Below, piece after piece: positions 1 through 7,651 of a stretch of 64,000 bases of DNA. The first letter of the stretch is position 1. The number at the start of each line of letters is the position of its first letter. The position numbers and the translations under genes were made by a program. A model generated the notes under the pieces. It had not been told where the DNA came from. It did no database searches and saw only the letters and a program-made list of their open reading frames with translations. Origin of the DNA: Deltaproteobacteria bacterium (GTDB lineage: Bacteria; Desulfobacterota_D; UBA1144; Nemesobacterales; UBA2774); the NCBI GenBank assembly GCA_029262275.1, contig JAJCZS010000022.1, positions 18,511 through 82,510 on the forward strand. Direction: 5' to 3'.

Positions 1-1434
1 CCACCTAGTACACCTTCATTTATGTTCCAAATAGAAGAAGGAAATCAGACAACTATAACAGAGACAATGGTACCTCCGGGCTGGACGCTGGATAGCGCTA
101 GTTGCGACAATACAAATATATGCGCAAGTGACGGTAATGGAGGCATTGTTTGTAGATGTCCAGATGGTGGAGGAGAGACTGCGGTTTGTACTTTCACAAA
201 CTCTCCGCCTGTCGTTCCTCAGACATGTGATATAGAGATTGCAAAGATAACTGACCCCGCTGATTCACCAGAGTTGTTTAATTTCACCTCAAATCAAGTT
301 GACCCGTTTATGCTTCAAGGTGGAGGGAAAGCGCAACTAATTAGCGATATTGACTTAGGTGTGCTGGTTGTTGTAGATGAAGAACTGCCAAATAATTGGT
401 TTCTTACCTCTATAGAATGTGAAGGAGGAAATCAGAGCCAGTTCCAGATTGATGTAGAGGGAGATCAGTTAGTTCGAATAACGTGTGATGAATCAGCTCC
501 TGATACGGTGAGAAAATGTACATTCTCGAACAAATTTGTAAATATACCTATTGGTGTAGGTTGCTGTATAGAAAATAACCAATGTACAAATGGTGTAACA
601 GAGAATCAATGTTCTGGCACTTTTGATTTAAGCCAAGTGTGTGGAGAGGGTCTTTGTGTAGCAGACGATCCAACTGGATGCTGTGTAGAGAATGATCAAT
701 GTACAAATTCCGTTCCTCAGAGTGAATGTTCAGGAACATTTGAACAAGATGGACTCTGTGGGCAGGGTTTGTGTGATCCACAACCTGTCGAGCCTATAGG
801 ATGCTGTTTGCAGGATGATCAATGCACAGATTCTGTACCCCAGAATCAATGCAACGGCATATTTGGTCCAAATACGCCATGCGGTCAGGGCCAGTGTGTG
901 ATATCGCCAGTTGATCCTGTCGGTTGCTGTGTAGAAAATGATCAGTGCATGAACTCGGTGTTGGAGAGTGAATGTAATGGAACATTCGGTGAAGACACTT
1001 CCTGCGGGGAGGGTGCATGTTTTGGACCAAACGAAAATGGATGCTGCGTTGAAGGTGACATTTGTTTAGATAACGTAAGTTGGCCAGACTGCAGGGGAAT
1101 CTTTGACGAAAATACCGTATGTGGAGAAGGTGAGTGTGCAGTACCTGATAGTGGGTGCTGTTTCCTTAATCCGGATGATGAAAATGTTGCCCTAGCAAAT
1201 AGAGCAGTTGATCCAAATAAGTGTGTAGTGACAACTTCTAGTTTGTGTAATCTAGAAGGTGGCGCTTTCCAGGGAGAAGGTACATCTTGTGTTGAGTTCC
1301 CTGTGGAATGTGAAGAAGATTATCCTGTTAGTGTTCCAACGTTCAGTCAGTGGGGTATGATCGCTGTTGCTGGGTTGTTAGGAATTTACAGTCTGATGAT
1401 TATCAGAAGACGTCAGAAAAATAATTTGAGTTAA
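1..1434 (+). CDS. Cysteine-rich repeat protein with IPTL-CTERM tail (5' end cut by window)
   Basis: The reading frame is open from base 1, so the true start lies upstream. The N-terminal part seen here has two beta-sandwich-like segments with paired cysteines (GWTLDSASC type), as in prealbumin-like surface domains. Six GCC-started cysteine-rich units follow, beginning at nt 559, 676, 799, 922, 1039 and 1153 and spaced 114-123 nt; each has about six Cys in the pattern GCC-x5-C-x7-C-x9-C-x4-C. The C-terminus has VPTFSQWG, a hydrophobic helix and RRR, which is the IPTL-CTERM sorting signal. It is probably exported, disulfide-rich and sorted to the surface. The paralogue at 1802 shares the repeats and the last module. 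The function is unknown; the tail call is firm. Confidence 0.85.
   Translation, partial: PPSTPSFMFQIEEGNQTTITETMVPPGWTLDSASCDNTNICASDGNGGIVCRCPDGGGETAVCTFTNSPPVVPQTCDIEIAKITDPADSPELFNFTSNQVDPFMLQGGGKAQLISDIDLGVLVVVDEELPNNWFLTSIECEGGNQSQFQIDVEGDQLVRITCDESAPDTVRKCTFSNKFVNIPIGVGCCIENNQCTNGVTENQCSGTFDLSQVCGEGLCVADDPTGCCVENDQCTNSVPQSECSGTFEQDGLCGQGLCDPQPVEPIGCCLQDDQCTDSVPQNQCNGIFGPNTPCGQGQCVISPVDPVGCCVENDQCMNSVLESECNGTFGEDTSCGEGACFGPNENGCCVEGDICLDNVSWPDCRGIFDENTVCGEGECAVPDSGCCFLNPDDENVALANRAVDPNKCVVTTSSLCNLEGGAFQGEGTSCVEFPVECEEDYPVSVPTFSQWGMIAVAGLLGIYSLMIIRRRQKNNLS
676..798 (+). repeat. Repeat unit almost identical to 2837-2959
   Basis: This 123-bp cysteine-rich unit differs by eye at only two positions from 2837-2959 in the next gene, although the neighbouring units have diverged. 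That points to recent gene conversion or unit transfer between the paralogues. Confidence 0.85.
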
Positions 1435-1455
1435 AGAAAAATTGTTTTAAACCAC

Positions 1456-1487
1456 AAAGGCCCCTTAATTCATATGGGGCCTTTTTT
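1456..1487 (+). terminator. Rho-independent terminator
   Basis: Nine-bp stem AAAGGCCCC (1456-1464) / GGGGCCTTT (1476-1484) is followed by a T run. It lies 22 nt after the stop of the cysteine-rich gene and ends that transcript. Confidence 0.9.
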
Positions 1488-1801
1488 ATTTCTGACCTTA
1501 TATAGGCCCATCCATAATAAGTGATTTCTTGACAGCTATTCGACAGTTTCTAAGATAAATAATCGATTATATCTTTATTTGTCGCGCCATCTCTATAGCC
1601 GTATACTTTTTAATAGTGGTGGAGGTTCTTTTGAAAAAAAGTTCCACCTTAATTAGAGAGCCGAGGCTAAGTTGTTTATGGTTATATTTTTGTATAGATA
1701 TGTACAGTCTATAGGTTATTATGATTTATTCGTATAAGTACTCTTAGCCTTAACGACTAGGGGAAAATGTTGTTATAAATTTCCGTGGAGGGAAATGTGT
1801 C
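1488..1801 (+). other. Structured non-coding leader before the second cysteine-rich gene
   Basis: No gene is seen in these 314 nt. Two inverted repeats stand out: GTGGAGGTTC/GTTCCACC around 1618-1648, and AGGCTAAG (1664-1671) with CTTAGCCT (1743-1750), which could close a 71-nt AT-rich loop. The stretch ends in a GGAGGG ribosome site at 1787-1792. It may be a 5' leader; no known riboswitch class is recognised. Confidence 0.4.
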
Positions 1802-3481
1802 ATGAGATTCCAAATAAGCAAGTACTTGTTTGTCTTTTTTCTATTAATTTTCGGTTTGTTATTAGTTCCGAGTATTGAACCTGCCAATGCTCAAACACTA
1901 GGATGTTGTACCAATTCTGGTAACAATCAATGTCGAACAAATACACCCTGTGGACCAGGAGCTGGGGCGACATGTCAAGTTACAGAAGATACATGCCGTA
2001 ACGCTCCGGGAAACGAAGGCGGCAACATTGCTAATAATTGGATAGAGGGAGAAACCTGTCTTATTACTGGAATGCAAAGGCAATGCGGTGATAATGGCAC
2101 AGATTGTTGCTATTCGAGTGTAGTTGGATGTTGCGAACTTCCTGATGGTTCATTAATGCAAGAAACCGAATTGCAGTGTGCAATTGATGGAGGTACTTAT
2201 TTAAATGAAGGATCATGTCCAGCAACAGGCTGCTGTCAGGTGGCAGATCAGTGTACTGACGCCGTAACTCAAGCAGAATGTACTAGTCTACAAGGTATAT
2301 ATGGCGGCGATGATGTACAGTGTGGAACAGGATTATGTGTTCCTCCACCAGCAACCGGATGCTGTCAGGTAGGAGATATGTGTACCCCTGATTTAACTGA
2401 GGATGAATGTGCAGCCCAGGGAGGAACCTACGGCGGCGACGATGTGCCATGCGGACAGGGTAGTTGTGTAGCCCCAACGGGTTGTTGTCAGGTAGCGGAT
2501 ATGTGTACTGATGCTCTAACTCAGACAGAATGTACAGCCCAGGGCGGAACCTACGGCGGCGACGATGTGCCATGCGGACAGGGTAGTTGTGTAGCACCAA
2601 CAGGATGTTGTCAGGTAGGAGAGATGTGTAGTGACACAACTCAGACAGAATGTACAGAGGGACAAGGGATTTTTGGCGGTGTTGGTGTGCAATGCGGAAC
2701 AGACCCATGTGTTCCACCAACCGGATGCTGTGTTGTAGACAACGAATGTCGTGAACCTGTGCTTCAGAGCGATTGTAGTGGAACCTTTGATGCTGATACG
2801 GTATGTGGAGAGGGTCTTTGTGTTGTAGACCCTATCGGATGCTGTGTAGAGAATGATCAATGTACAAATTCCGTTCCTCAGAGTGAATGTTCAGGAACAT
2901 TTGAACAAGATGGACTCTGCGGGCAGGGTTTGTGTGATCCAGAACCTGTCGAGCCTATAGGATGCTGTGTGCAGGATAATCAATGCACGGATTCTGTACC
3001 GCTGAATCAATGCGATGGTATCTTTGATCCAAATACACCATGTGGCCAGGGACTATGTACAGTAGAGCCAGAGGGATGTTGCGTTTGTGGCGAGAGTGAA
3101 TGTTCTATTACTACTGAGGCAGAATGTAGTGATATGGACTGTACATATCAGGGTGACGACACCGTATGTGATGGAATAGATGAATGCTCAGATGTTCCTG
3201 GGTGCTGTTTCCTAGATGCAAATGGCGCAGACGCTGCTCTTGCAAATAGACAAATTGATCCAAACAAGTGTATAGAAACCACTGCTACAATTTGTAATCT
3301 TGATGGCGGGGATTTCCAAGGCGTTGGAACTTCTTGTCTGAATGATTTTCCACAAGAGTGCTCTTTCCCTACAAAAGATATTCCTACTATGAGCCAATGG
3401 GGACTGATTGCTATGGCGGGACTGTTGGGAATTTTCAGCCTTATGATTATCATGAGGCGTCAAAAATATAATTTGAGTTAA
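1802..3481 (+). CDS. Cysteine-rich repeat protein with IPTL-CTERM tail
   Basis: 559 aa. A signal peptide (hydrophobic residues 8-25, cleavage after ANA at about 30) leads into about ten GCC-type cysteine-rich units of 35-45 aa. Their pattern is GCCQVxDxCTxxxTQxECxxxxGxYGGDDVxCGxGxC or the shorter GCCVENDQC variety. The C-terminus IPTMSQWG, hydrophobic helix and RR is an IPTL-CTERM sorting signal. A GGAGGG site lies 9 nt before the ATG. The protein is likely surface-exposed and disulfide-stabilised; the DsbA-like gene follows at 3623, which could supply oxidation (inference). Units at 2396-2600 are near-copies of each other, and one unit is almost identical in DNA to one in the upstream paralogue. 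Function unknown. Confidence 0.88.
   Translation: MRFQISKYLFVFFLLIFGLLLVPSIEPANAQTLGCCTNSGNNQCRTNTPCGPGAGATCQVTEDTCRNAPGNEGGNIANNWIEGETCLITGMQRQCGDNGTDCCYSSVVGCCELPDGSLMQETELQCAIDGGTYLNEGSCPATGCCQVADQCTDAVTQAECTSLQGIYGGDDVQCGTGLCVPPPATGCCQVGDMCTPDLTEDECAAQGGTYGGDDVPCGQGSCVAPTGCCQVADMCTDALTQTECTAQGGTYGGDDVPCGQGSCVAPTGCCQVGEMCSDTTQTECTEGQGIFGGVGVQCGTDPCVPPTGCCVVDNECREPVLQSDCSGTFDADTVCGEGLCVVDPIGCCVENDQCTNSVPQSECSGTFEQDGLCGQGLCDPEPVEPIGCCVQDNQCTDSVPLNQCDGIFDPNTPCGQGLCTVEPEGCCVCGESECSITTEAECSDMDCTYQGDDTVCDGIDECSDVPGCCFLDANGADAALANRQIDPNKCIETTATICNLDGGDFQGVGTSCLNDFPQECSFPTKDIPTMSQWGLIAMAGLLGIFSLMIIMRRQKYNLS
2837..2959 (+). repeat. Repeat unit almost identical to 676-798
   Basis: This is the partner of the unit at 676-798, in the same reading phase (GGA-TGC-TGT start). 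Only a C/T and a G/C difference are seen over 123 bp. Confidence 0.85.
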
Positions 3482-3504
3482 TATAAAAAATAGATTGATA
3501 CACT

Positions 3505-3536
3505 AAAGGCTCCTTCTTATATTAAGGGGCCTTTTT
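3505..3536 (+). terminator. Rho-independent terminator
   Basis: Eleven-bp stem AAAGGCTCCTT (3505-3515) / AAGGGGCCTTT (3524-3534) with one G-T pair, followed by T residues. It ends the cysteine-rich gene. Confidence 0.9.
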
Positions 3537-3622
3537 TATATATAAACCATAATGTCTTATGATATTTCCTGTTATTGAGGGTATATTTATTCTCAAGCTT
3601 AAAACTATAAAGGAGTAAATAG

Positions 3623-4405
3623 ATGAAAAATTCATTGTTAACAATTATTACGGTAGCTGTAATATTGAGTGTATTGCTTAGTGCATGGGCACTTGTTGAG
3701 CGCTCAGATATGAAAACTCAGATTGCGGTTATGAAAACACAATTGGACACCCAAATTGAGAAAATGCAAACTGTTGAAGCTGATGTGAAACAGATAAAGT
3801 CAGCACCTGGTCAGCCTGCACGTCCAGCTGCACCAACACCAAGCGTTGTTAAGGGAGTAAGAATAGATGATGATCCTATAAAAGGAGATGCAAAAGCTCC
3901 TATTACTATTGTTGAATTCAGCGACTTTGAATGCCCATTCTGTAAAAGATCAAACGATCAAGTAATAAGTAAAATTGATGAAGAGTATATAAAAACTGGA
4001 AAAGTGAAATTAGTTTTTAGAGATTTTCCATTGGGGTTTCATAAACAGGCAATACCTGCGGCAGTAGCTGCTAATTGTGCAGGAGAGCAGGGTAAGTATT
4101 GGGAGGTTCATGACTTCTTATTTCAAAGTAGAAATAACGTAAATCAAGCTGCCGTTCTAAATGCAGCTGAATCTTTGGGGCTTGATAAAGCTAAATTGCA
4201 AGCATGTATGAGTGACCCATCTAAAGTAGCTGAAGTTAATAAGGACATGGAAGAAGGTAAAAAATATGGAGTAAGAGGAACTCCTAGCTATTTCATAGGC
4301 AAAACAACTGATAATGGCGAGATAGAAGGCACGTTTATCAGAGGAGCTCAGCCGTATCCAGTATTTGAAGAACAGATTGAGGAGCATTTAAAGAGCGTTA
4401 ATTAA
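3623..4405 (+). CDS. DsbA-family thiol:disulfide oxidoreductase, membrane-anchored
   Basis: 260 aa. An N-terminal hydrophobic anchor (about 5-24) is followed by a short coiled-coil (about 27-60) and a Pro-rich linker. A DsbA/thioredoxin-4 domain starts at about residue 75. The redox motif is CPFC at 104-107 and the cis-proline is Pro221 in GTPSYF. The protein would act in the periplasm, forming or shuffling disulfides. Its place directly after two extremely Cys-rich exported proteins suggests they are substrates (inference). It has its own AAGGAG site at 3610-3615 and terminator, so it is probably a separate transcript. The family call is secure; whether it is an oxidase or an isomerase is not. 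Confidence 0.92.
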   Translation: MKNSLLTIITVAVILSVLLSAWALVERSDMKTQIAVMKTQLDTQIEKMQTVEADVKQIKSAPGQPARPAAPTPSVVKGVRIDDDPIKGDAKAPITIVEFSDFECPFCKRSNDQVISKIDEEYIKTGKVKLVFRDFPLGFHKQAIPAAVAANCAGEQGKYWEVHDFLFQSRNNVNQAAVLNAAESLGLDKAKLQACMSDPSKVAEVNKDMEEGKKYGVRGTPSYFIGKTTDNGEIEGTFIRGAQPYPVFEEQIEEHLKSVN

Positions 4406-4436
4406 TAGGATGTAAAAACTTAAAATGAATACTGAT

Positions 4437-4474
4437 AAGCCCCAGTGATCCAAACGATCTCTGGGGCTTTTTTA
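4437..4474 (+). terminator. Rho-independent terminator
   Basis: Stem AAGCCCCAG (4437-4445) / CTGGGGCTT (4461-4469), with an inner GATC/GATC pairing and then a T run. It follows the DsbA-like gene. Confidence 0.9.
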
Positions 4475-4497
4475 TAGCTTATAACCTTTATATTGCT

Positions 4498-4803
4498 TTA
4501 GGTGTTTTTGTTTGGAACTTGCACACCAAACACGTTTATATAGTCCTCGTTGGGATCTGAAATGCTTTGTTTTCTTTTAGCTACTAACAAAGGTGCATTT
4601 TGCTCCTCCCCTATGTTAGAAACATCATGAGAAATATATATTCTCTTCATATCAGTCTCTGAGCTGCTTTCCTGAACTTTTCCCTCATTCTCTACTGCCG
4701 ATATAGTCTCCTTCAGAACAGGTACCTCATAAAGCGTCAATGAGGCTGAAAAGATGCTAAGAACTGATGAAATTAAAACAGTGATATTTAGCAGTGATTT
4801 CAC
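4498..4803 (-). CDS. Small secreted protein with an FGVQVP motif
   Basis: 101 aa from a GTG start at 4803, chosen because AGGAGG (4812-4817) lies 8 nt upstream. An upstream in-frame GTG at 4812 overlaps that site. An N-terminal hydrophobic segment (about 3-20) looks like a signal peptide. The rest is charged and ends NVFGVQVP. The same FGVQ-I/L-P motif marks the four tiny secreted proteins at 24.1-24.7 and 30.0-30.6 kb, though here it is at the C-terminus. A sigma-54-like promoter at 4880-4895 faces it. No known family is recognised; link to the FGV proteins rests on a short motif. Confidence 0.6.
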   Translation of the reverse strand: MKSLLNITVLISSVLSIFSASLTLYEVPVLKETISAVENEGKVQESSSETDMKRIYISHDVSNIGEEQNAPLLVAKRKQSISDPNEDYINVFGVQVPNKNT

Positions 4804-4879
4804 CAATATCACCTCCTTTTTGTATTTCCTCTATCCTTCTTATAGTTGTAAAACAACGAATAATAACACTGCAACATAG

Positions 4880-4895
4880 TGCAATTAGGGTGCCA
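4880..4895 (-). promoter_or_regulatory. Sigma-54-like promoter (-24/-12)
   Basis: Read on the minus strand, TGGCACCCTAATTGCA matches the consensus TGGCACG-N4-TTGCA. Transcription would start near 4868 and give a leader of about 65 nt for the gene starting at 4803. Confidence 0.65.
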
Positions 4896-4959
4896 ATATA
4901 TAAATTCTCAATAGATTGGGTGACATAGCCCGATCAGTGGAGCTCCCAATTCTTCAAAT

Positions 4960-4974
4960 TGTGCAATATGCACA
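4960..4974. promoter_or_regulatory. Palindrome between two divergent sigma-54-like promoters
   Basis: TGTGCA-ATA-TGCACA is a perfect inverted repeat. It sits about 65 bp from the leftward and about 110 bp from the rightward -24 box, a usual place for an enhancer-binding activator site. The activator itself is not in the window. Confidence 0.5.
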
Positions 4975-5082
4975 GTATTGAGTTGGTTATATCCCACAAA
5001 AATTCATATATGTCTTCTCAAGCAATCTAGTTCAACTCTCTAACAAACTAGAATTATTAGACATTTTGTTTTTCTCGTATTA

Positions 5083-5098
5083 TGGCATGATCGTTGCA
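5083..5098 (+). promoter_or_regulatory. Sigma-54-like promoter (-24/-12)
   Basis: TGGCATGATCGTTGCA has the spacing TGGCAYG-N4-TTGCA and differs from consensus only by T for C. The predicted start is near 5110, about 50 nt before the gene at 5163. Confidence 0.65.
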
Positions 5099-5162
5099 CT
5101 TATGTATGAATGTCGGCTGGAAAAATTAGTGGCCGTCAAATAAATATCAGGAGGTAATAGAA

Positions 5163-5435
5163 ATGAGAACATCAATCCTTTCTATCCTAATTGCATTAAC
5201 AGTAGTTATAGCTGGTCCACTTGCATTTGCAGGGCAGGACGAAATTACAGAGCAGGAAACTGTGAGTACCGAAACTATTAGTGAAACTGTTGATTCTGTT
5301 GAAGTACCAGAAGTGGCTGATGCCGAAGAGACTAAAGAAGACTGCACAAACAACACTGATGATGATGGTGACTCAAGAATAGACTGTGAAGATACAGACT
5401 GCGCTGATGATCCAGGTTGCAAGGGCGGTTATTAG
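5163..5435 (+). CDS. Small secreted acidic protein with a C-terminal Asp/Cys motif
   Basis: 90 aa. The signal peptide is cleaved after AFA (about residue 23). A Glu/Thr/Val-rich acidic spacer follows, then a C-terminal module EDCTNNTDDDGDSRIDCEDTDC with two further Cys. Such DxDxDG plus Cys modules are common in exported deltaproteobacterial proteins and look calcium-binding; that role is inferred from the motif. AGGAGG at 5149-5154 sets the start. A sigma-54-like promoter lies 65-80 nt upstream, so expression probably depends on an unseen enhancer-binding activator. The product is very acidic and carries six Cys in its last third. Confidence 0.75.
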   Translation: MRTSILSILIALTVVIAGPLAFAGQDEITEQETVSTETISETVDSVEVPEVADAEETKEDCTNNTDDDGDSRIDCEDTDCADDPGCKGGY

Positions 5436-5490
5436 TTTAGAAGTTCTGCCCAGATAAGCGGGCTTAAGAAAAGCAAAAGAACATATTTTT

Positions 5491-5558
5491 GAAGGACGAC
5501 AGTCCTTCTCCTCCACCATCCTAATGCCCCGGATTACTATAAAAGAATCCGGGGCATT
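5491..5558 (+). terminator. Double-hairpin terminator
   Basis: GAAGGAC (5491-5497)/GTCCTTC (5502-5508) is followed by a 13-bp perfect stem AATGCCCCGGATT (5523-5535)/AATCCGGGGCATT (5546-5558). The CCCCGGATT core recurs in the terminator-like stems at 7440 and 17537. Confidence 0.85.
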
Positions 5559-5707
5559 TCCTAATTACTGTTTTTGGTTTGTTATCTAATTAGGTTGAAA
5601 TATTTATTGAAAGGACTTTATATGGGTTCCCTCCTACAAGAAGAAAACCAAATTTTTTAATAGTTGTGTAGCGAATTAACCAAACTAGTTTCCAAAGGAG
5701 AAGGTAA

Positions 5708-7414
5708 ATGCAAATAAGATTAAATGTTTTAATGCCAATAGGCATTTTTGTAGTGTTTTTAGTAGTCGTAGCTTCTTCATCACAGTCGTTTGCACAAAAC
5801 GAATCAGATCAAGAGTCTATTTCTGTTCAGCGTCAGATCAACTTCCCGGAAAATAGACGTGACAGAAATAGGAGACCAAGGGGTGGAGATGAATCGGTCA
5901 GAACTATAGATGGAAGTAATAACAACCGTAATGACGAGGAAATGGGAGCAGCTCATACTGATCTTCTAAGGTTGGTAGCTCCTGACTACAGCGATGGCAT
6001 CTCATCGCTAGCAGGAGGGCAGAGACCTAGTGCTAGGGCAGTTAGTAATGCAGTGGTATCGCAAGAGGAATCAATTCTTAATACGCTTGGTGCAAGTGAT
6101 TATCTTTGGCAATGGGGTCAGTTCTTAGATCATGACATTGACCTCACAGAGGGAACAGACCCTGCTGAAGCAGCCGATATTGATGTCCCTTTGGGTGATC
6201 CATTCTTTGATCCGGAATCTACAGGAACCCAAGTAATTGGTTTTAATCGCTCTATATATAACGAATCCACTGGTACCAGTCAAGAGAATCCACGCCAACA
6301 GTTAAATGAGATTTCAGCTTGGATTGATGCATCAAATGTATACGGATCGGATGAAGAAAGGGCAAATGCGCTTCGGACCAACGATGGTACCGGAAAATTG
6401 AAAACTAGTGAAGGTAATCTTCTTCCTTTTAATACTGAAGGGCTTCCAAATGCTGGAGGTGAAGACCCATCATTATTTTTAGCAGGTGATGTAAGGGCAA
6501 ATGAGCAAGTTGGTCTAACAGTAATGCATACACTGTTTGTAAGAGAGCATAACAGACTTGCTGAAAAATTAGCCCAGCAAAATCCTAGGTGGGACGGGGA
6601 ACAAATATATCAAAAAGCTAGACAGATTGTAGGGGCACAGATGCAGGTAATAACTTATAAAGAATTCTTGCCTGCACTCTTAGGTGACCGCTCGCTTTCA
6701 AGATATAGGGGTTACAATCGTAGGGTGGACAGCAGTATAAGGAATCTTTTCTCAACTGCTGCATATAGGTTTGGCCACAGTGCTTTAAGCCCAGTTTTGC
6801 TACGAATTGATAGCAGTGGAAATGAGATAGCAGAAGGCAATCTATCTTTGAGCCAAGCTTTCTTTTCTCCTTTCAGGATAACAGATGAGGGGGGAATCGA
6901 GCCGTTCTTGAGAGGACTAGCCGCTCAGAGATGTCAGCGCATAGATTCTTTTATAGTTGATGATGTTCGTAATTTCCTATTTGGACCTCCTGGAGCTGGC
7001 GGTTTCGACCTTGCCTCGCTTAACATTCAAAGGGGTAGGGACCATGGATTACCCAGCTACAATGATACAAGAGAGGCCTTAGGTTTGGGAAGAGCACAAG
7101 GTTTTGAAGATGTAAGCTCTGACCCCGATATACAACAAAGATTAGCCTCTGTGTATGAAAGTGTTGATGATATTGATCTTTGGGCAGGTGGTCTATCAGA
7201 GGACCCTCTTCCCGGATCACATTTAGGAGAGCTCTTCTCAACTATAATAATAGAACAATTTGAAGCACTTAGGGATGGTGATCGTTATTGGTATGAAGAA
7301 GTGCTATCAAGAGATGAGATAAGAGATGTTGAGAGAACTAAACTTTCAGACATAATCAAAAGAAATACTGACATAGAAGACGAAATATCAGATGACGTTT
7401 TCCGTGTTAGATAA
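5708..7414 (+). CDS. Animal-type haem peroxidase, secreted
   Basis: 568 aa with a signal peptide (cleavage after SFA-Q, about 29) and a basic linker at 50-60. The whole An_peroxidase domain follows. Active-site residues are readable: Gln138, Asp141 and distal His142 in WGQFLDHD; the Arg263/Glu266 pair in VRANE; and proximal His357 in YRFGHS. REHNR and LNIQRGRDHGLP are also present. By family knowledge it oxidises halides or phenols with H2O2; Asp141 and Glu266 match the haem-ester residues of myeloperoxidase. AAAGGAG at 5694-5700 sets the start. A second copy lies at 36245. Substrate unknown. Confidence 0.95.
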   Translation: MQIRLNVLMPIGIFVVFLVVVASSSQSFAQNESDQESISVQRQINFPENRRDRNRRPRGGDESVRTIDGSNNNRNDEEMGAAHTDLLRLVAPDYSDGISSLAGGQRPSARAVSNAVVSQEESILNTLGASDYLWQWGQFLDHDIDLTEGTDPAEAADIDVPLGDPFFDPESTGTQVIGFNRSIYNESTGTSQENPRQQLNEISAWIDASNVYGSDEERANALRTNDGTGKLKTSEGNLLPFNTEGLPNAGGEDPSLFLAGDVRANEQVGLTVMHTLFVREHNRLAEKLAQQNPRWDGEQIYQKARQIVGAQMQVITYKEFLPALLGDRSLSRYRGYNRRVDSSIRNLFSTAAYRFGHSALSPVLLRIDSSGNEIAEGNLSLSQAFFSPFRITDEGGIEPFLRGLAAQRCQRIDSFIVDDVRNFLFGPPGAGGFDLASLNIQRGRDHGLPSYNDTREALGLGRAQGFEDVSSDPDIQQRLASVYESVDDIDLWAGGLSEDPLPGSHLGELFSTIIIEQFEALRDGDRYWYEEVLSRDEIRDVERTKLSDIIKRNTDIEDEISDDVFRVR

Positions 7415-7439
7415 GAAGTTGCTTTATTAAAGTCACTAA

Positions 7440-7470
7440 AATCCCGGATTCCAAGAAAGAATCCGGGGTT
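7440..7470 (+). terminator. Rho-independent terminator
   Basis: Eleven-bp stem AATCCCGGATT (7440-7450) / AATCCGGGGTT (7460-7470) with a T-rich tail. It follows the first haem peroxidase. Confidence 0.85.
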
Positions 7471-7651
7471 TCCCTTTATTCCATATAACAATAAACTTAC
7501 TGCAATACTAGATACCCTAGAGCCTAATGTTTCATGCATAGTTTGTAGATAGATGTAACAAAAGCAGTAAACTTATTTCAGATTGACAATCAGGCGGCAG
7601 TAATTACAGTTTACCGATCTCATACTAATTTTTAGGTGAATACAGAAAAAG

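Noticed and set aside
2283..2860. Long antisense open frames opposite the Cys-rich genes
   Set aside because: They arise from the biased repeat codons (few stop codons in the antisense of GGN-TGY-TGY repeats) and have no ribosome sites.
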